Assembly (NCBI RefSeq): GCF_040412425.1
Contig: NC_089767.1
Location: forward strand, 42,667,009 to 42,731,008
Direction: 5' to 3'
DNA: 64,000 nucleotides
Source: Macrobrachium rosenbergii
Taxonomy: Eukaryota; Arthropoda; Malacostraca; Decapoda; Palaemonidae
Shown: in pieces, positions 35,596 through 48,589 of the stretch
How positions within the stretch are numbered: position 1 is the stretch's first letter
Layout: each line of letters starts with the position of its first letter
Program-made: the position numbers and the translations under genes
Notes under the pieces: model-generated
The model's database searches: none
The model's input: only the letters and a program-made list of their open reading frames with translations
What the model was told of the DNA's origin: nothing

Positions 35596-35888
35596 CCACT
35601 ACAAAGGCTCAGAATCTAAAATAACGACTTCCCTCCCAAAACAACACCAAGGCCACAGAACGTTAATAATTCCACTCCAATTTGTCTGTAGATCAACCTT
35701 TTAACAAATTCTGGTCCTCAATGATCGACATTTTCGTGGTGAAAGTTTGTCAGACTTCAAAAGTCTATTCCAACGTTTTCTTTATTAAATCTGTCTTTTT
35801 GATAAGAGAAAAATCTATTCTGCCTGATCTACACTTTAAGTTGGTTTTGACACACAAAAGCAATCACTACCTCCGAAGAAATAAAGAA
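35595..35888. other. Unassigned sequence
   Basis: A plus frame at 35682-36005 begins here but runs into element A and is not recognisable. Confidence 0.4.
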
Positions 35889-36276
35889 ACAAGTATAAAA
35901 ACCGAGTTTTCTGTAAATCGTATAATCAAGGCCACCGAAAGTCGACCTGTCTTTCGGTGGCCTCGGTATATAACGCTGCAGGAGCCGCGGCCCATCAAAC
36001 TTTAACCACGGCCAGGTAGTGGCCTGGCCTATGTAGTTACCAGAAGCACGTTTAAGGCTAACTTTAACTTTAAATAGAATAAAAACTACCGAGGCTAGAG
36101 GGCTGCAATTTGGTATGTTTGATGATTGGAGGGTGGACGATCAACATACCAATTTGCAGCCCTCTAGCCTCAGTAGTTTTTAAGATCTGACGAAGGGCAG
36201 AAAAAGTGCGGAGAGAAAAAAGTGCGGACAGACAGACAAAGCCGGCACAATAGTTTTCTTTCACAGAGAAACTCAA
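35889..36276 (+). mobile_element. Element A copy 8 (first hairpin lost)
   Basis: The start AAGTATAAAAACCGAGTTTT lacks the GCGCCGAAG/CTTCGGCGC hairpin. The second hairpin keeps its CCACCGAAA/TTTCGGTGG arms with a changed loop (GTCGACCTGTC). Central and right parts are complete to CTTTCACAGAGAAACT. Confidence 0.9.
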
Positions 36277-36590
36277 ATGACTGATAGAAACTCATAACAA
36301 ATGAATGACAGCAAAAATAGTGGTGAAATTCGGAAAAAAAATACCAACAACGGTTATTAGAATATAACCGTGACTCGCCTTTGAAGCGAAAGTTTATATA
36401 ATCATCAATAAGAATTTAAGACTTTGTTCTGCCAAGGATTATATATACATATAAATAATAACAGTAGCTGGTGTACGCCAGCGGTAAAGTAATGTATATA
36501 CCAGTAAACTACGGGAATATCATGATTCACTTTTGATGTCGTAAGTTTATGAACGATGAGAATTAGAACTGTTTTCTGATACATAAACAG
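36277..36590. other. Unassigned sequence
   Basis: Nothing recognised. Confidence 0.5.
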
Positions 36591-36596
36591 CGAGCG

Positions 36597-36701
36597 TGTG
36601 TGTGTGTGTGTATTTATATATATATATATATATAAATATATATATATTATATATATATAAAATATAAAATATACATACAAATATATTTTTACATAAATTA
36701 T

Positions 36702-36792
<91 letters not shown>

Positions 36793-36800
36793 ATATATAT
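36597..36800. repeat. (GT)n and (AT)n arrays
   Basis: (GT)n at 36597-36611, imperfect AT-rich sequence, then a clean (AT)n at 36711-36790. Confidence 0.9.
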
Positions 36801-37210
36801 ATTTATACTACGCTCCACCTCCGTCGACTAGCTACCGATTACACAATCCACTGATTCCTTCAACAGACGTAAAATGGATTTGCAGGACGCAGGCCTCAAC
36901 TCGATTATCCCCACACATAAAAAAAAATTGAAAAAAAATTTAAAAAAAATCTGAAACACAAAAAGAAAAAAAAAAAAATAATTCATGATTCATCTCTAAA
37001 GCCAATCAACCCTTCCTGCAAGACTGGCCAATCGAGAGCTTTATTAAACTTCCACAAACAATACCAATTCTCCAATTATCGAAATAGGTTAACTCGTAAA
37101 AGATAAAAAAAAAAAACACAGGTATTCGCTCAATACACGTGAGAAAAAAATAATCACGATTCGCCTCTAACGTCATTGCTTCGTTTTTTTTTTTCGTAAA
37201 CAATGTCTGT
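36801..37210. other. Unassigned sequence with poly(A) runs
   Basis: A-runs near 36920-36980, 37105 and 37145. No recognised feature. Confidence 0.5.
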
Positions 37211-37624
37211 TTTTAGTGTTATGTCAAAGAAAACTATTGTGCCGACTTGATTCTGTCCGCACTTTTTCTGTCCGCACTTTTTCTGTCCGCTCTCAGATCT
37301 TAAAAACTCCTGAGGCTAGAGGGCTGCAAATTGGTTTGTTGATCATCCACCCTTCAGTCATCAAACATACCAAATTGCAGCCCTCTAGCCTCAGCAGTTT
37401 TTATTTTATTGAAGGTTAAAGTTAACCATAATCGTGCATCTGGCAACGATATAGAAAAGACCACCATCGGGCCGTGGTTAAAGTTTGATGGGCCGCGGCT
37501 CACACAGCATTATACCGTGACCACCGAAAGATAGATCTATTTTCGGTGGCGTTGATTATACGCTTTAGTGGCTGTGCAGAAAACTCGACTGTGCCGAAGA
37601 AACTTCCGCGCATTTTTTACTTAT
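37211..37624 (-). mobile_element. Element A copy 9 (minus, full length)
   Basis: Starts with a mutated right-terminal hairpin (TAGTGTTATGTCAAAGAAAA), passes the central inverted repeat and second hairpin (CCACCGAAA...TTTTCGGTGG), and ends GAAGAAACTTCCGCGCATTT with the first hairpin disrupted. Confidence 0.9.
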
Positions 37625-37850
37625 TTTTATCGCTCTCATGGGTAGGGACAAACCTCCAAATATTAAGTGATAATGCAGATTCGAAATATATAAAAATAAT
37701 ATGTTTCGTCGTATATAGCATCATCCAATTACCTCGAGAGCTATAGTGCATGTGAAGTTTATCTTTGTCTTTTTATTATAGATGTGACTGAATTGCACTG
37801 CTTGTTAAAAAAAGTGCCAGGGTGTGCGCACTTTATACACATATATTATA

Positions 37851-38102
<252 letters not shown>

Positions 38103-38164
38103 CATATTCAGTCTTTAGATTCCAGCTATATACAACTCATTTCAAGACAATTTTGAATTTCCCG

Positions 38165-38169
<5 letters not shown>

Positions 38170-38233
<64 letters not shown>

Positions 38234-38283
38234 ATCTTTAGATTCCAGCTACAACTCATTCCAAAACAATCTTGATTTTTTCC

Positions 38284-38339
<56 letters not shown>
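38170..38339. repeat. Two (GA)n arrays with duplicated spacer
   Basis: GA blocks at 38172-38231 and 38286-38337. CTTTAGATTCCAGCTA, ACAACTCATT and ACAATTTTGA/ACAATCTTGA flank both, so the unit was duplicated. The second block ends in a run of G. Confidence 0.9.
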
Positions 38340-38346
<7 letters not shown>

Positions 38347-38645
38347 ACACTTACGTTTCCACTCGACCTCCTCTTACCAGAATAACATCAACACCTTTAC
38401 AAATGAAAACGTCTAAAAGGGCAGCAGCGTTTAGCGCGCTTTTCCCGAGCCCTAGCAATGACCTACGAAGCATCCACGTTCATGAATGGTACCGGCTACC
38501 GCAAGAAAGCTGCTCTACAAGTTCGTGTGAAGACGTCTTCCATGAGAGAATGTCTCCTTAGCAAAACGTGCACTACAGAAATACTAGATCATTTCAACAG
38601 CTTGGAACCATTTTTTTTTATTTTCTATTCATTATCCATGTTTTG
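38340..38645 (+). other. Unique segment with an unassigned open frame
   Basis: A plus frame is open from 38407 to a stop at about 38646 (ATG at 38458; residues include MTYEASTFMNGTGYRKKAAL). Composition is close to 50% GC over most of it. I recognise no family and the end is phenylalanine-rich low complexity. Possibly chance. Confidence 0.15.
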
Positions 38646-38652
38646 ATTCCAT

Positions 38653-38826
<174 letters not shown>

Positions 38827-38829
38827 GTA

Positions 38830-39435
38830 TGTATAAAACACATACACAACGCCTGCGTTTACAATGTGCACCTTATTCCCGTTTTTTAAAATTAATCTGC
38901 AGTGTCATCGATTTTTCTCAAAACAAGCGTTTCAAAACATATAATGTAAGACTTAGGTAGCTTATATTACTTCCCCCCCCGCCCCACCCCCCACCCCCAA
39001 AAAAAGAGGTCTCTTTCTACTCAAAGTATTAATACTTCATAAGTGAACGCCGCGCAGAATAATGAAGGAATCTAAAAAGTTCTGAATTTGTGGTAGAGTC
39101 CCGCTAAGTTACATCAAAGAATCTATTAAGCGCCCCGGCCACTCAATTTGTTAAGACGCATGTTTCATTCAAAGCACTATATATATATAAGGTTTCAAAT
39201 GATTTAATAAGTATATGAAAAGGTTAGTTAGTTTATACCAGAATTACCGCGCAAAGTATCGCAATTTTCCATAAAAAAGTTTCTCAGATAGGAAAGGGTA
39301 AAAAAAAAAATAATAATCAGATAATAATCTCGTGATTTACGAAAAAAAAAAAATCGAAGTCATCTGCGCAGACGAGACCTGACATGACAGGATCGAAAAT
39401 GAAGAGCATAACCAGATATAACCAACAATCACAGG

Positions 39436-39437
<2 letters not shown>
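38830..39437. other. Unassigned sequence
   Basis: A C-rich run at 38973-38997, otherwise nothing recognised. Confidence 0.5.

Positions 39438-39439
<2 letters not shown>

Positions 39440-39475
<36 letters not shown>
39440..39475. repeat. (GA)n array
   Basis: About 18 GA units. Sequence 39476-39944 beyond it is unassigned. Confidence 0.95.
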
Positions 39476-39477
<2 letters not shown>

Positions 39478-39944
39478 AAATAAAAATTCACGATGAACAC
39501 TCTGCCTCCCTCCTGCTCTTAATAAGTCAGGCAAGGAGTTTATCACGTAATACGCCACGCCGAGGTTCATTTAAAGAAGCTATTGAGAGCTAAACATTGA
39601 TTTTCCCTGATACTTCGCAAGCTGGTGAGCTTTAGACACGCACTATGAAGTCTCTCTGGCCTTCAAAGGAGAACTAGGATTCGCATTTCATCCTGGTCAA
39701 ACCCGGATAATGAATGCGGAGCGCATGACAAAGGTCAAGAATATATGAGTGCGTATAAAGCGTCTGCAATGAACGAGAAAATATACAAACCGGAGTATAC
39801 TCGTATATCTTTCAGCGTCTATCTCTTCCTGTAATAACGAGTGGCTGAGGAGAATAATATAGCATCACAGACGCTTTCACATTTCATGCTTTCATTACTG
39901 AATAGTGGACGAACCACTTGCGAAGACAGCTTCATTCATCTGTA

Positions 39945-40310
39945 AGCATTTTGACCAGGTACATACATGTCTCATACACCTGTATTTTCAAAGCATTCTT
40001 ACCTGCTGCATATATATCTCATACACATACATTTTCTATGCAATTTTACCTGCTAAATACACCTCTATTTTCTAAGCATTTTTACCTGATATATACACAC
40101 CTAAGAATTGTTACCTGCTCCTTACAATACTAATTTTCAAAGCATTTTTACCTGCTTCATACACCTCTCCTACACCTCTATTTTCTAAGCAAATTTGCCT
40201 GCTACATACACCTCTCATACACGTCTATTTTCTGAGCACTTTTACCTTCTAAACACACCTCTGTTTTCTAAGCATTTCTACCTGCTTCTTACACCTCTAT
40301 TCAGAAAACA
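39945..40310. repeat. Diverged minisatellite, about 45 bp unit, about 8 copies
   Basis: Units contain TTTTACCTGCTACATACACC, TCTCATACACCTCT and ATTTTCTAAGCA, with frequent partial units. Confidence 0.85.
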
Positions 40311-40995
40311 ATCTCCGCGTTTTCTGGATATCAAAGACCTTCCTTTACAATAACTCCGTTACAACACTTATCCATCTCTTACCAAGTCTTCATCTCCTCA
40401 TAATTTCATTACCCCTGAATTATCGACTCTTTTTCACTCTTTCCAATCCTCCACCACTCTTTCCACATGGGTAATCATGACTGATCTTTTTATTTCTTCG
40501 GCGTATCTCCGATTCCTCACCCTTTCAATAATCTATCCCCTTAAGACGTATTTACCAATTCCGGGCTTTTTCCTGAGTCCCATTTATCATTCATGTTTCA
40601 ATTCCATATTATATATACATATATATATATATGTATGTATATAAAATACATACACAATGCATACATTTACAACGTACACCTACGAACACATACGTATGCT
40701 TGCATGCATGGAAAACTTGTATACAAATTCATTTACATGTTCATGTGACATGCGCACGCACAGGCACACGGCCATTTACAATTACCTGAGCACGAATCAA
40801 TTAAATAATCACCTGCTAACGACCGCAAGTTTCTTGAACTGGTGTCGTCGACCGAATTAATATCAAGGATACGCATATTTTTTTTTTATATTTTTTTAAT
40901 AATTAGTTAATCATCGAGTTCTCATAAAAGGGTAATTGGCACAATTTCTAAGTTGGGTCATGTTCTCGTTTCTGATAGTAGTTTCTGCTTCTACT

Positions 40996-40998
<3 letters not shown>
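40311..40998. other. Unassigned sequence
   Basis: Pyrimidine-rich start and a short (AT)n at 40618-40634. No recognised feature. Confidence 0.5.
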
Positions 40999-41069
<71 letters not shown>

Positions 41070-41236
41070 CTAACATATCATCAGTGGTGAAGACATGATT
41101 TTATCAAAAACAATGATAAGTTTTACGATATACCAGTTAGAGAGAGAGAGAGAGAGAGAGATAAACTATCATACCATCAATGGTGAAATCATATGATTTT
41201 ATCAAAGCCAATGACAAGTTTTACGGATATGCCAGT

Positions 41237-41276
<40 letters not shown>

Positions 41277-41355
41277 AGAGAAACTATCATATCATGAAAG
41301 ATGAAGTCATATGATTTTATCAATACCAAATTTTTAGTTTTACGGATATACCAGT

Positions 41356-41425
<70 letters not shown>

Positions 41426-41430
41426 ACCCA
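40999..41430. repeat. (GA)n plus about 75 bp spacer, amplified four times
   Basis: GA blocks at 41000-41062, 41139-41160, 41240-41280 and 41358-41424. Spacers contain AACTATCATATCATCAATGG, TGAAATCATATGATTTTATC and GTTTTACGGATATACCAGTT. This is the spacer family of 19271-19685. Confidence 0.95.
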
Positions 41431-41562
41431 AAGTTTTCCACCGAGCAACTGCGACGGAAAAATACTTGACACCGAATTCTAAAAGTACCTATAAAATATA
41501 ATGGTGTTGCAACTTTCATTATAAATGAAGGTGCCAAGTCTCGGGGGAAGCCTTCATTATTC

Positions 41563-41565
<3 letters not shown>

Positions 41566-41634
<69 letters not shown>
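41566..41634. repeat. (GA)n array
   Basis: About 34 GA units. A short unique stretch separates it from the preceding array. Confidence 0.95.
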
Positions 41635-41636
<2 letters not shown>

Positions 41637-41741
41637 CAAGAACCTGTTTTCCTTTCCTACTAATATATTTTTTAAGCCTTCCAAACAAAGTCTATTTCAA
41701 TGTGACCAGCAAGACTCCGGTAGGCTAACGCCTTCATATAA

Positions 41742-42098
41742 ACGAGTAAAAATGTGCCGAAGTATCTTCGGCGCAATCGAGTTTTCTGTACAGCGTATAA
41801 TGCTGTTTGAAACTCTCAGCCGCAGCCCATGAAACTCTCGGCTGCGGCCTGGTGTTTTTGGCACCTGTAGAGGTGCCAGACGCACGATCATTTCTAAATT
41901 TAACCTTAAATAAAATAAAAACTACTGAGGCTAGAGGGCTGCAATTTGGTATGTTTGATAATCGGAGGGTGGATGATCAATACACCGATTTGCAGCCGTC
42001 TAGCCTTAGTAGTTTTCAATATCTGAGGGCGGACAGAAAAAGTGCGGACGGACAGACAAATAGCCTTCTCAACAGTTTTCTTTTGCGGAAAATTAAAA
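41742..42098 (+). mobile_element. Element A copy 10, short subfamily
   Basis: No CCACCGAAA hairpin (GCGTATAATGCTGTTTGAAA is continuous) and, like copy 3, a GGCACCTGTAGAGGTGCC hairpin. Full central inverted repeat and a diverged right end TTTTCTTTTGCGGAAAATTA. Confidence 0.9.
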
Positions 42099-42370
42099 GG
42101 GCGTCTGTCGCTTTACTAAGCAAAATATGGGCCTCCTGAACCGACTGATATCACATATTCAATTTTCCTTCCAGCAATGTCTAGAGCGGCGACTTTCTAA
42201 CACAAAATCAAGTACGTATCACGTTCCTCCAAAATCATTTACCGACAGTTATTTTCACGTCACGGGAAATAACTACTGTATATACTTGAGCAGCGGTGTT
42301 ATGTAGTGTAATTTGTAGACTTCAGATTACTTCGTGATGTTTATCTCAAGAAATCAGGAAAAAATGTATT

Positions 42371-42769
42371 TTTAGTTTTCTGTAAAAGCAAACTATTGTG
42401 CCGGCTTTGTCTGTCCGTCCGCACTTTTTCTGTCCGCCCTCAGATCTTAAAAACTACTGAGGCTAGAGGGCTGCAAATTGGTATGTTGATCATCCACCCT
42501 CCAATCATCATGCACACCAAATTGCAGCCCTCCAGCCTCAGTAGTTTTTATTTTATTTAAAGTAAAACTTAGCCATCACCGTGCTTCTGGCAATGTTATA
42601 GGATATGCCACCACCGGGCCGTGGTTAACGTTTCACGGGCCGTGGCTCATACAGTATTATACCGAGACCACCGAAAGATAGCTCTATTTTCGGTGGCCTT
42701 GATTGTACGCTGTAGCGGCTGTACAGAAATCGATTGCGCCGAAGAAACTTGGCGAATTTTTTACTTGAT
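42371..42769 (-). mobile_element. Element A copy 11 (minus, full length)
   Basis: From TTAGTTTTCTGTAAAAGCAA through all internal hairpins to GCGCCGAAGAAACTTGGCG. The spacer to the plus copy at 41742 is only about 270 bp. Confidence 0.9.
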
Positions 42770-43039
42770 TTTTTGAGATTCGTAACCTACGCAAACTGAT
42801 ATATTGTACTTAGTAGCACTGGATGGAAATATCGCTATAGGTACACAGTAAATACTTACAGAAGTCTATAAGTTGTTTGAATAAGTCACCAAACACGCGG
42901 TGATAAAATTTAAACGATGAATAAGAATACACAACTAAAAGAACTAAAGAATGAAGATAGAATAAAATCCCGAAAAAGAAAAAAAAAAGAAAGGAATAGA
43001 GACAGAGACTGCTTTGGTAAATAACATGAGGTCAAAGTT

Positions 43040-43040
<1 letters not shown>
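42770..43040. other. Unassigned sequence
   Basis: Nothing recognised. Confidence 0.5.

Positions 43041-43042
<2 letters not shown>

Positions 43043-43113
<71 letters not shown>
43043..43113. repeat. (GA)n array
   Basis: About 35 GA units. Confidence 0.95.
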
Positions 43114-43115
<2 letters not shown>

Positions 43116-43239
43116 CTCAAAAAACCTACCTCTGCATTTTGTAACAAATTCTTCCAACCCTGAAATCTTGGTTTCAAATATGTGAAACGCAAATAAACTC
43201 GTCGCAAATATAACAGCTGCTTCATTATGAAAGACACAA

Positions 43240-43499
<260 letters not shown>

Positions 43500-43565
<66 letters not shown>
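43500..43565. repeat. (CA)n-(TA)n compound array
   Basis: About 12 CA units followed by about 20 TA units. Confidence 0.95.
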
Positions 43566-43568
<3 letters not shown>

Positions 43569-44061
43569 ATTCATTGATCATAGCATCCTAACTTCGAACG
43601 AAGTGAAAACATCAATGCAGTCAGCTGAATACTGACAGTCTGACATTTGAGTTTTGACGACGCTTCGACATCGACCTGATTTTTGTAGTAGACACAACAT
43701 CGAACCTTATTCCACTTATTCCATTTCCAACCGGAGAATGGGAGGAACAGCAACGGAGAGACACAGGATTTAAAATGACAGAGAAGTTTTAAATGACATA
43801 AAAATTTCTACCTACGTCGATGTATTGCGTCACGTTCTTTTGCCTGTGAAGAATCAATGCTCGCTTTCATACTGAAAGTCGTCAGTCTGTTTACACACAC
43901 AGTTTGTCTTTTTAATATGCGACAGGTAAACTTTAAAAGGAATCGATACTCACTTAAGATGAGCGCCGATCAAATAATGCCACACTTCAATGCCACGCTT
44001 CCATAACAGAGTTACCGAGACACAATGGATGAGCCAAAAAATTGCAAAAATTGCGTCCATT

Positions 44062-44062
<1 letters not shown>
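43566..44062. other. Unassigned sequence
   Basis: No recognised feature. Confidence 0.5.
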
Positions 44063-44111
<49 letters not shown>

Positions 44112-44133
44112 CCCTTGTTCACAAAACAGGGAC

Positions 44134-44196
<63 letters not shown>

Positions 44197-44267
44197 CATT
44201 GTTCACATGACAGAAATCTGAAGAGAGAGAGAGAAAGGGCAGTTGTTCACATGAAGAAACAGGGACC

Positions 44268-44349
<82 letters not shown>

Positions 44350-44390
44350 AGCCCTTGCCTCACAGAACAGGGATCTGCACAAAGTGCGAG
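44063..44390. repeat. (GA)n plus about 30 bp spacer, amplified four times
   Basis: GA blocks are separated by spacers like GGGCCCTTGTTCACAAAACA then GGGACCTGA. The third block is very short. Confidence 0.95.
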
Positions 44391-44667
44391 AAAATCATAC
44401 CAGATCTGGCAGTACAAAGTCGACGACGAAACGGACTTAAAATTGTTTCGCCTTTCAGTCATTTGATGGCATAAGCCCCTTCTCTGTGTACTGAACTACT
44501 AATACCCTTGTCAGTACCCTCTCTCTTTGGCACTGCAAAGGTCTGCGATGAATGATTTAAGCGGGAACTGTTCATTTGCCGATGAATGATTTATTTACTT
44601 CGCAGGAATCCGACTTTTCCTTAAGAGGGCTTCGAAAGGTGTTGCCTAAGAGGTTAAGACACCGTTG

Positions 44668-44669
<2 letters not shown>

Positions 44670-44733
<64 letters not shown>
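44670..44733. repeat. (ATT)n array, tail of LINE 3' end unit 1
   Basis: About 21 ATT units. On the minus strand it follows the F terminus at 44734-44812. Confidence 0.95.
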
Positions 44734-44736
<3 letters not shown>

Positions 44737-44826
44737 ATGAAACCTATTCATAGGGAAAAAGCCCACAAAAGGGGCCACTGACTTGAAATTCAAGCTTCCA
44801 AAGATTATTTTTAGATGAAAACATTA

Positions 44827-44876
<50 letters not shown>

Positions 44877-44965
44877 CAGAGGATGAGACCTATTCATATG
44901 GAACAAGCCCACCAAAGGGGCCACTGACTTGAAATTCAAGCTTCCAAAGATTATTTTTCAGATGA
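44734..44965 (-). mobile_element. LINE F 3' ends, two tandem extra copies
   Basis: Two copies of the last 80-90 bp of LINE F (GAAACCTATTCATAGGG... and GAGACCTATTCATATGGAAC... on the plus strand), separated by an (ATT)n at 44825-44873. Each ends at GCTTCCAAAGATTATTTTT and the next (ATT)n. They make, with the copy at 45039, a tandem series of unit length about 145 bp. Confidence 0.8.
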
Positions 44966-44968
44966 AAA

Positions 44969-45041
<73 letters not shown>

Positions 45042-45475
45042 CAGAAGATGAGACCTATTCATAAGGAACAAGCCCACCAAAGGGGTCACTGACTCGAAAT
45101 TCAAGCTTCTAAAGAGTATAAGGGTGTTCATTAGGAAGAAGTAAGAAGACATCCCACTCACTTAAATAAGAATAAAAAAAAATAAATTAACAAAAAAGAT
45201 AACAATATATTGAAACGCAAGAAGAATAGTATTAGGGTCGCAATGCATTGCATCTTCGCTTGAACTTCTGAAGTTCCAATTGCACGACATCCTCAGAAGT
45301 GAGGCTGTTCCAAAGTCCAACGGTGTAAGGAGGAAAAAAGGACCTCTGGAACTTTGGAGAAGTTCTAAAGCGAGGCAAAACGTTTACTGCATATTGGTGC
45401 TTCTGCTGTCCAGCGAATCTGGTTGTCTCTCTCTCGGCAGGAAAAGGGGGGATCAGGGATCAATTGCGAATGCGA
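44966..45475 (-). pseudogene. LINE F copy 2: reverse transcriptase C-terminus, 3' UTR and tail
   Basis: The minus strand reads KHQYAVNVLPRFRTS, FQRSFFPPYTVGLWNSLTSE and LELQKFKRRCNALRP before the stop near 45236, then 3' UTR, GAATAGGTCTCATCTTCTGA and the (AAT)n tail at 44970-45038. Closely alike to the copy at 4184-4800, which confirms an interspersed LINE family and fixes its 3' end. The 5' end is cut at about 45475, where a partial element A begins. Confidence 0.75.
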
Positions 45476-45489
45476 AAGATCATACGGTC

Positions 45490-45608
45490 AATTATACCGA
45501 GACCACCGGAAGATAGATCTATTTTCGGTGGCCTTGATTATACTCTGTAGCGGGTGTAGAGAAGACCCGATTGCGCCGAAGAAACTTCGGCCCATTTTTT
45601 ACTTGTTT
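45490..45608 (-). mobile_element. Element A copy 12 (left third only, minus)
   Basis: Contains the second hairpin (GACCACCGGAAGATAGATCT...TTCGGTGG) and first hairpin (GCGCCGAAGAAACTTCGGCC), ending TTTTTTACTTG. It is joined directly to the truncated LINE F. Confidence 0.85.
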
Positions 45609-45711
45609 CTTAAATAAGCCAAAGGTCCTCTAACCTCTTTTTCTCTACCTGTTTCGCTATCTCCTTTATCATGAGGTCAGTGTCACCATTTCTCATTTTT
45701 AGTGACCTGTG

Positions 45712-46326
45712 CTGCCCTGAAATGTAAGACTGCAATATCTGCAAAAATACAAAACTGAGAGAAATGGTAGATACTGCCGTTTTCCCTTGCCTTACTACTG
45801 ATTTTGTGGATACTGCAAATGGGACCCCCTAAATACTCGTGGAAAGCAATGAGGAATCATTCTGAAACTGCAGTAACTTGTGTATTAGTGTTACACGAGC
45901 CCAATAGGTGGCATATCTCAATTTCGAAAATTTTGCAGATTCTGCAAATAAGACCCCTAAATAAAGCAATGAAGAATCATTCTGAAACTGCAGTAACTTG
46001 TGTATGAATGTTTCACGAGCCAAATATGTGGCATATCTCAATTTCGAAAATTTTGCAGATTCTGCAAATGGGACCCCCTAAATAAAGTATTGAAGAATCA
46101 TTCTGAAACTGCAGTAACTTGTGTACGAGTGTTTCACGAGCCAAATATGTGGCATATCTCAATTTCGAAAATTTTGCAGGTTCTGCAAATAGGACCCCTA
46201 AATAAAGCAATGAAGAATCATTCTGAAACTGCAGTAACTTGTGTATTAGCGTTTCATGAGCCCAACAGGTGACATATCTCAATTTCGACAATTTTGCAGA
46301 TACTGCAGTTTTACATTTTAGGGCAA
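45712..46326 (+). mobile_element. Element B copy 3, four internal units
   Basis: Left end CTGCCCTGAAATGTAAGACT and right end ATACTGCAGTTTTACATTTT then AGGGCA. Four tandem units of about 120 bp start near 45807, 45931, 46052 and 46170, each with GAATCATTCTGAAACTGCAG and GGCATATCTCAATTTCGAAA or close variants. Confidence 0.85.
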
Positions 46327-46544
46327 AGTAGCTTCTCGCTTTTAATGACCTCATCCGGGATAAGGGTGTGTTCAATTTTTGTCTGTTTTGTCCTCAAAAG
46401 AAAATCCAGATAGCCTTTCCAACCGTATCCACAAAAACCTACTTTATTACACTTATTTTAACCAAAGCACAACGGCGTGAACTTCCGCCACGTGAAATCT
46501 CCATTAAAGGTAATGACTGTTGCAGTTGGAATTTCCATACTAGT

Positions 46545-46547
46545 CTC

Positions 46548-46585
<38 letters not shown>

Positions 46586-46653
46586 TTTATCTTTTTATGT
46601 ATATATGAATGTATAAAACGGTAGTGACTTTTGCAGTTGAAATTTCCATACTA

Positions 46654-46695
<42 letters not shown>

Positions 46696-46795
46696 ATATA
46701 TATGCATATATGAATGTATGAAACGGTAATGACTGTTGCAGTTGAAATTTGCATACCAGTCTCTCTCTCTCTCTGTCTGTCTCTCTCTCTCTCTG

Positions 46796-46860
<65 letters not shown>
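46545..46860. repeat. (CT)n plus about 70 bp spacer, amplified three times, ending in (AT)n
   Basis: The spacer has GAATGTATAAAACGGTAATG, ACTGTTGCAGTTGAAATTTC and CATACTAGTCTC before each CT block (about 46551, 46660, 46760). The last CT block passes straight into (AT)n at 46832. A further spacer start lies at 46503. Confidence 0.9.
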
Positions 46861-46865
<5 letters not shown>

Positions 46866-47215
46866 CATACAAACATACATACACGAATGTATAAAACTAC
46901 GAATCTGTAGATCGGGGGCAAATATACAACATGATCAGGGAAAAAAAATGCATTTCTCTTCACAGAACCCCCCAAACATTAAAGGCAAAAGCCTGGCTTA
47001 TGTTTATCCATTTGCACATTCAATGCGAAAATGATAGTTGGCAGTCGGCGAGCGACGCCAGTATGCACGATAAAGCCATCTAGGTAAGCTGGTGTTTTCA
47101 TCTACACAGCCCAACAACATCACTACACTAGAAGAACAACAGCCGTGCATGTGCAATTCTGGAACATCATTTCATGAGCTAACATCTCACATCAGGTATA
47201 AAAATAATCTTGTAT
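46861..47215. other. Unassigned sequence
   Basis: Nothing recognised. Confidence 0.5.
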
Positions 47216-47620
47216 CTTGGAATCACAGAAACAATCCCTTTGCAGTCTTATTAATTGTAGCCTACAATCCCAATACAGACGGCCTGACGTCTCAACCTTA
47301 GCAACAATCTCTAACTAAGCAACAATCCCACTTCACAACCCAACAACAATATCTTCACAGAAACAATCCCGTTCCAGTCTTATTAACTGTAGCCTACAAT
47401 CCTAGTACAGACAGCCTATCGTCTCAACCTTAGCAACAATCTCTAACTAAGCAACAATCCCACTTCACAACCCAATAATATCTTCACAGAAACAATCCCG
47501 TTCCAGTCTTATTAAATGTAGCCTACAATCCTTATACAAACAGCCTGACGTCTCAACCTTAGCAACAACCTCTAAGCAACAATCCCACTTCACAACCCCA
47601 CAACAAAATCTTCATCATAC
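47216..47620. repeat. Minisatellite, about 130 bp unit, three copies
   Basis: Units contain CACAGAAACAATCCC, GTCTTATTAACTGTAGCCTA, CTCAACCTTAGCAACAATC and CAATCCCACTTCACAACCC. Confidence 0.9.
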
Positions 47621-48205
47621 CCCTGCAACACCAGTCAAACACACAAGCACCACCTACAACTTTCTAAACCTCAAGAACATCGTACATAACAACAAGCTCA
47701 CAACCATTAAAACAACAACCCAACGGTGGCAACTAAATTATAACACCTCGGTAACAAAGATCTCACAACCCGAAGACAAAAAAAAAAAAGAAAAATAACC
47801 AAAAACACAAAAGCTAAAAGGACGGCAATTGACATAACTAGATTGTCTTCGTATGCAATTCGCCCTTAACTCTGGAATTACCATATGGAAATGGAGCCAC
47901 CAAAAAGAAAGTTAAAGCAGGAAGAGGCAAAATAGGGAGCAAGAGAAAAGAACTGCAAAGGGGGAGGACAAGGAAATGAGGAAAAGAGGAGGAGGAGGAG
48001 GAGGAGTGAGGGGAAGAAGGGACACACAACGAATTTTGGATCCTAAAGCGGGGATGGTTATGGAGTCAGTGGACGAGACGGGTGAAAGGACCCTACAGCA
48101 ATTTCCACTCCAGTTCTTATCGTTTTGGTTTTTTTTGAATATGACTGAGCAAACACTGGAGCACACGAATATCGGGTAAATATGCGCTCATTAAAAATAG
48201 CAATG
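47621..48205. other. Unassigned sequence with a (GGA)n tract
   Basis: (GGA)n at about 47986-48005. No gene recognised. Confidence 0.5.
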
Positions 48206-48482
<277 letters not shown>

Positions 48483-48589
48483 TACAAGGTCGCGATGTTG
48501 AAGATGCCTAGTGGAATGAGTAATCTGTCCAGAATAACAAGATTCAACGACGAAAAAGCAATACTTTTTGCTAGAATACCAAGACAGGA

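Noticed and set aside
35682..36005. 107-codon plus frame
   Set aside because: Its second half lies in element A copy 8 and its first half is unrecognisable.
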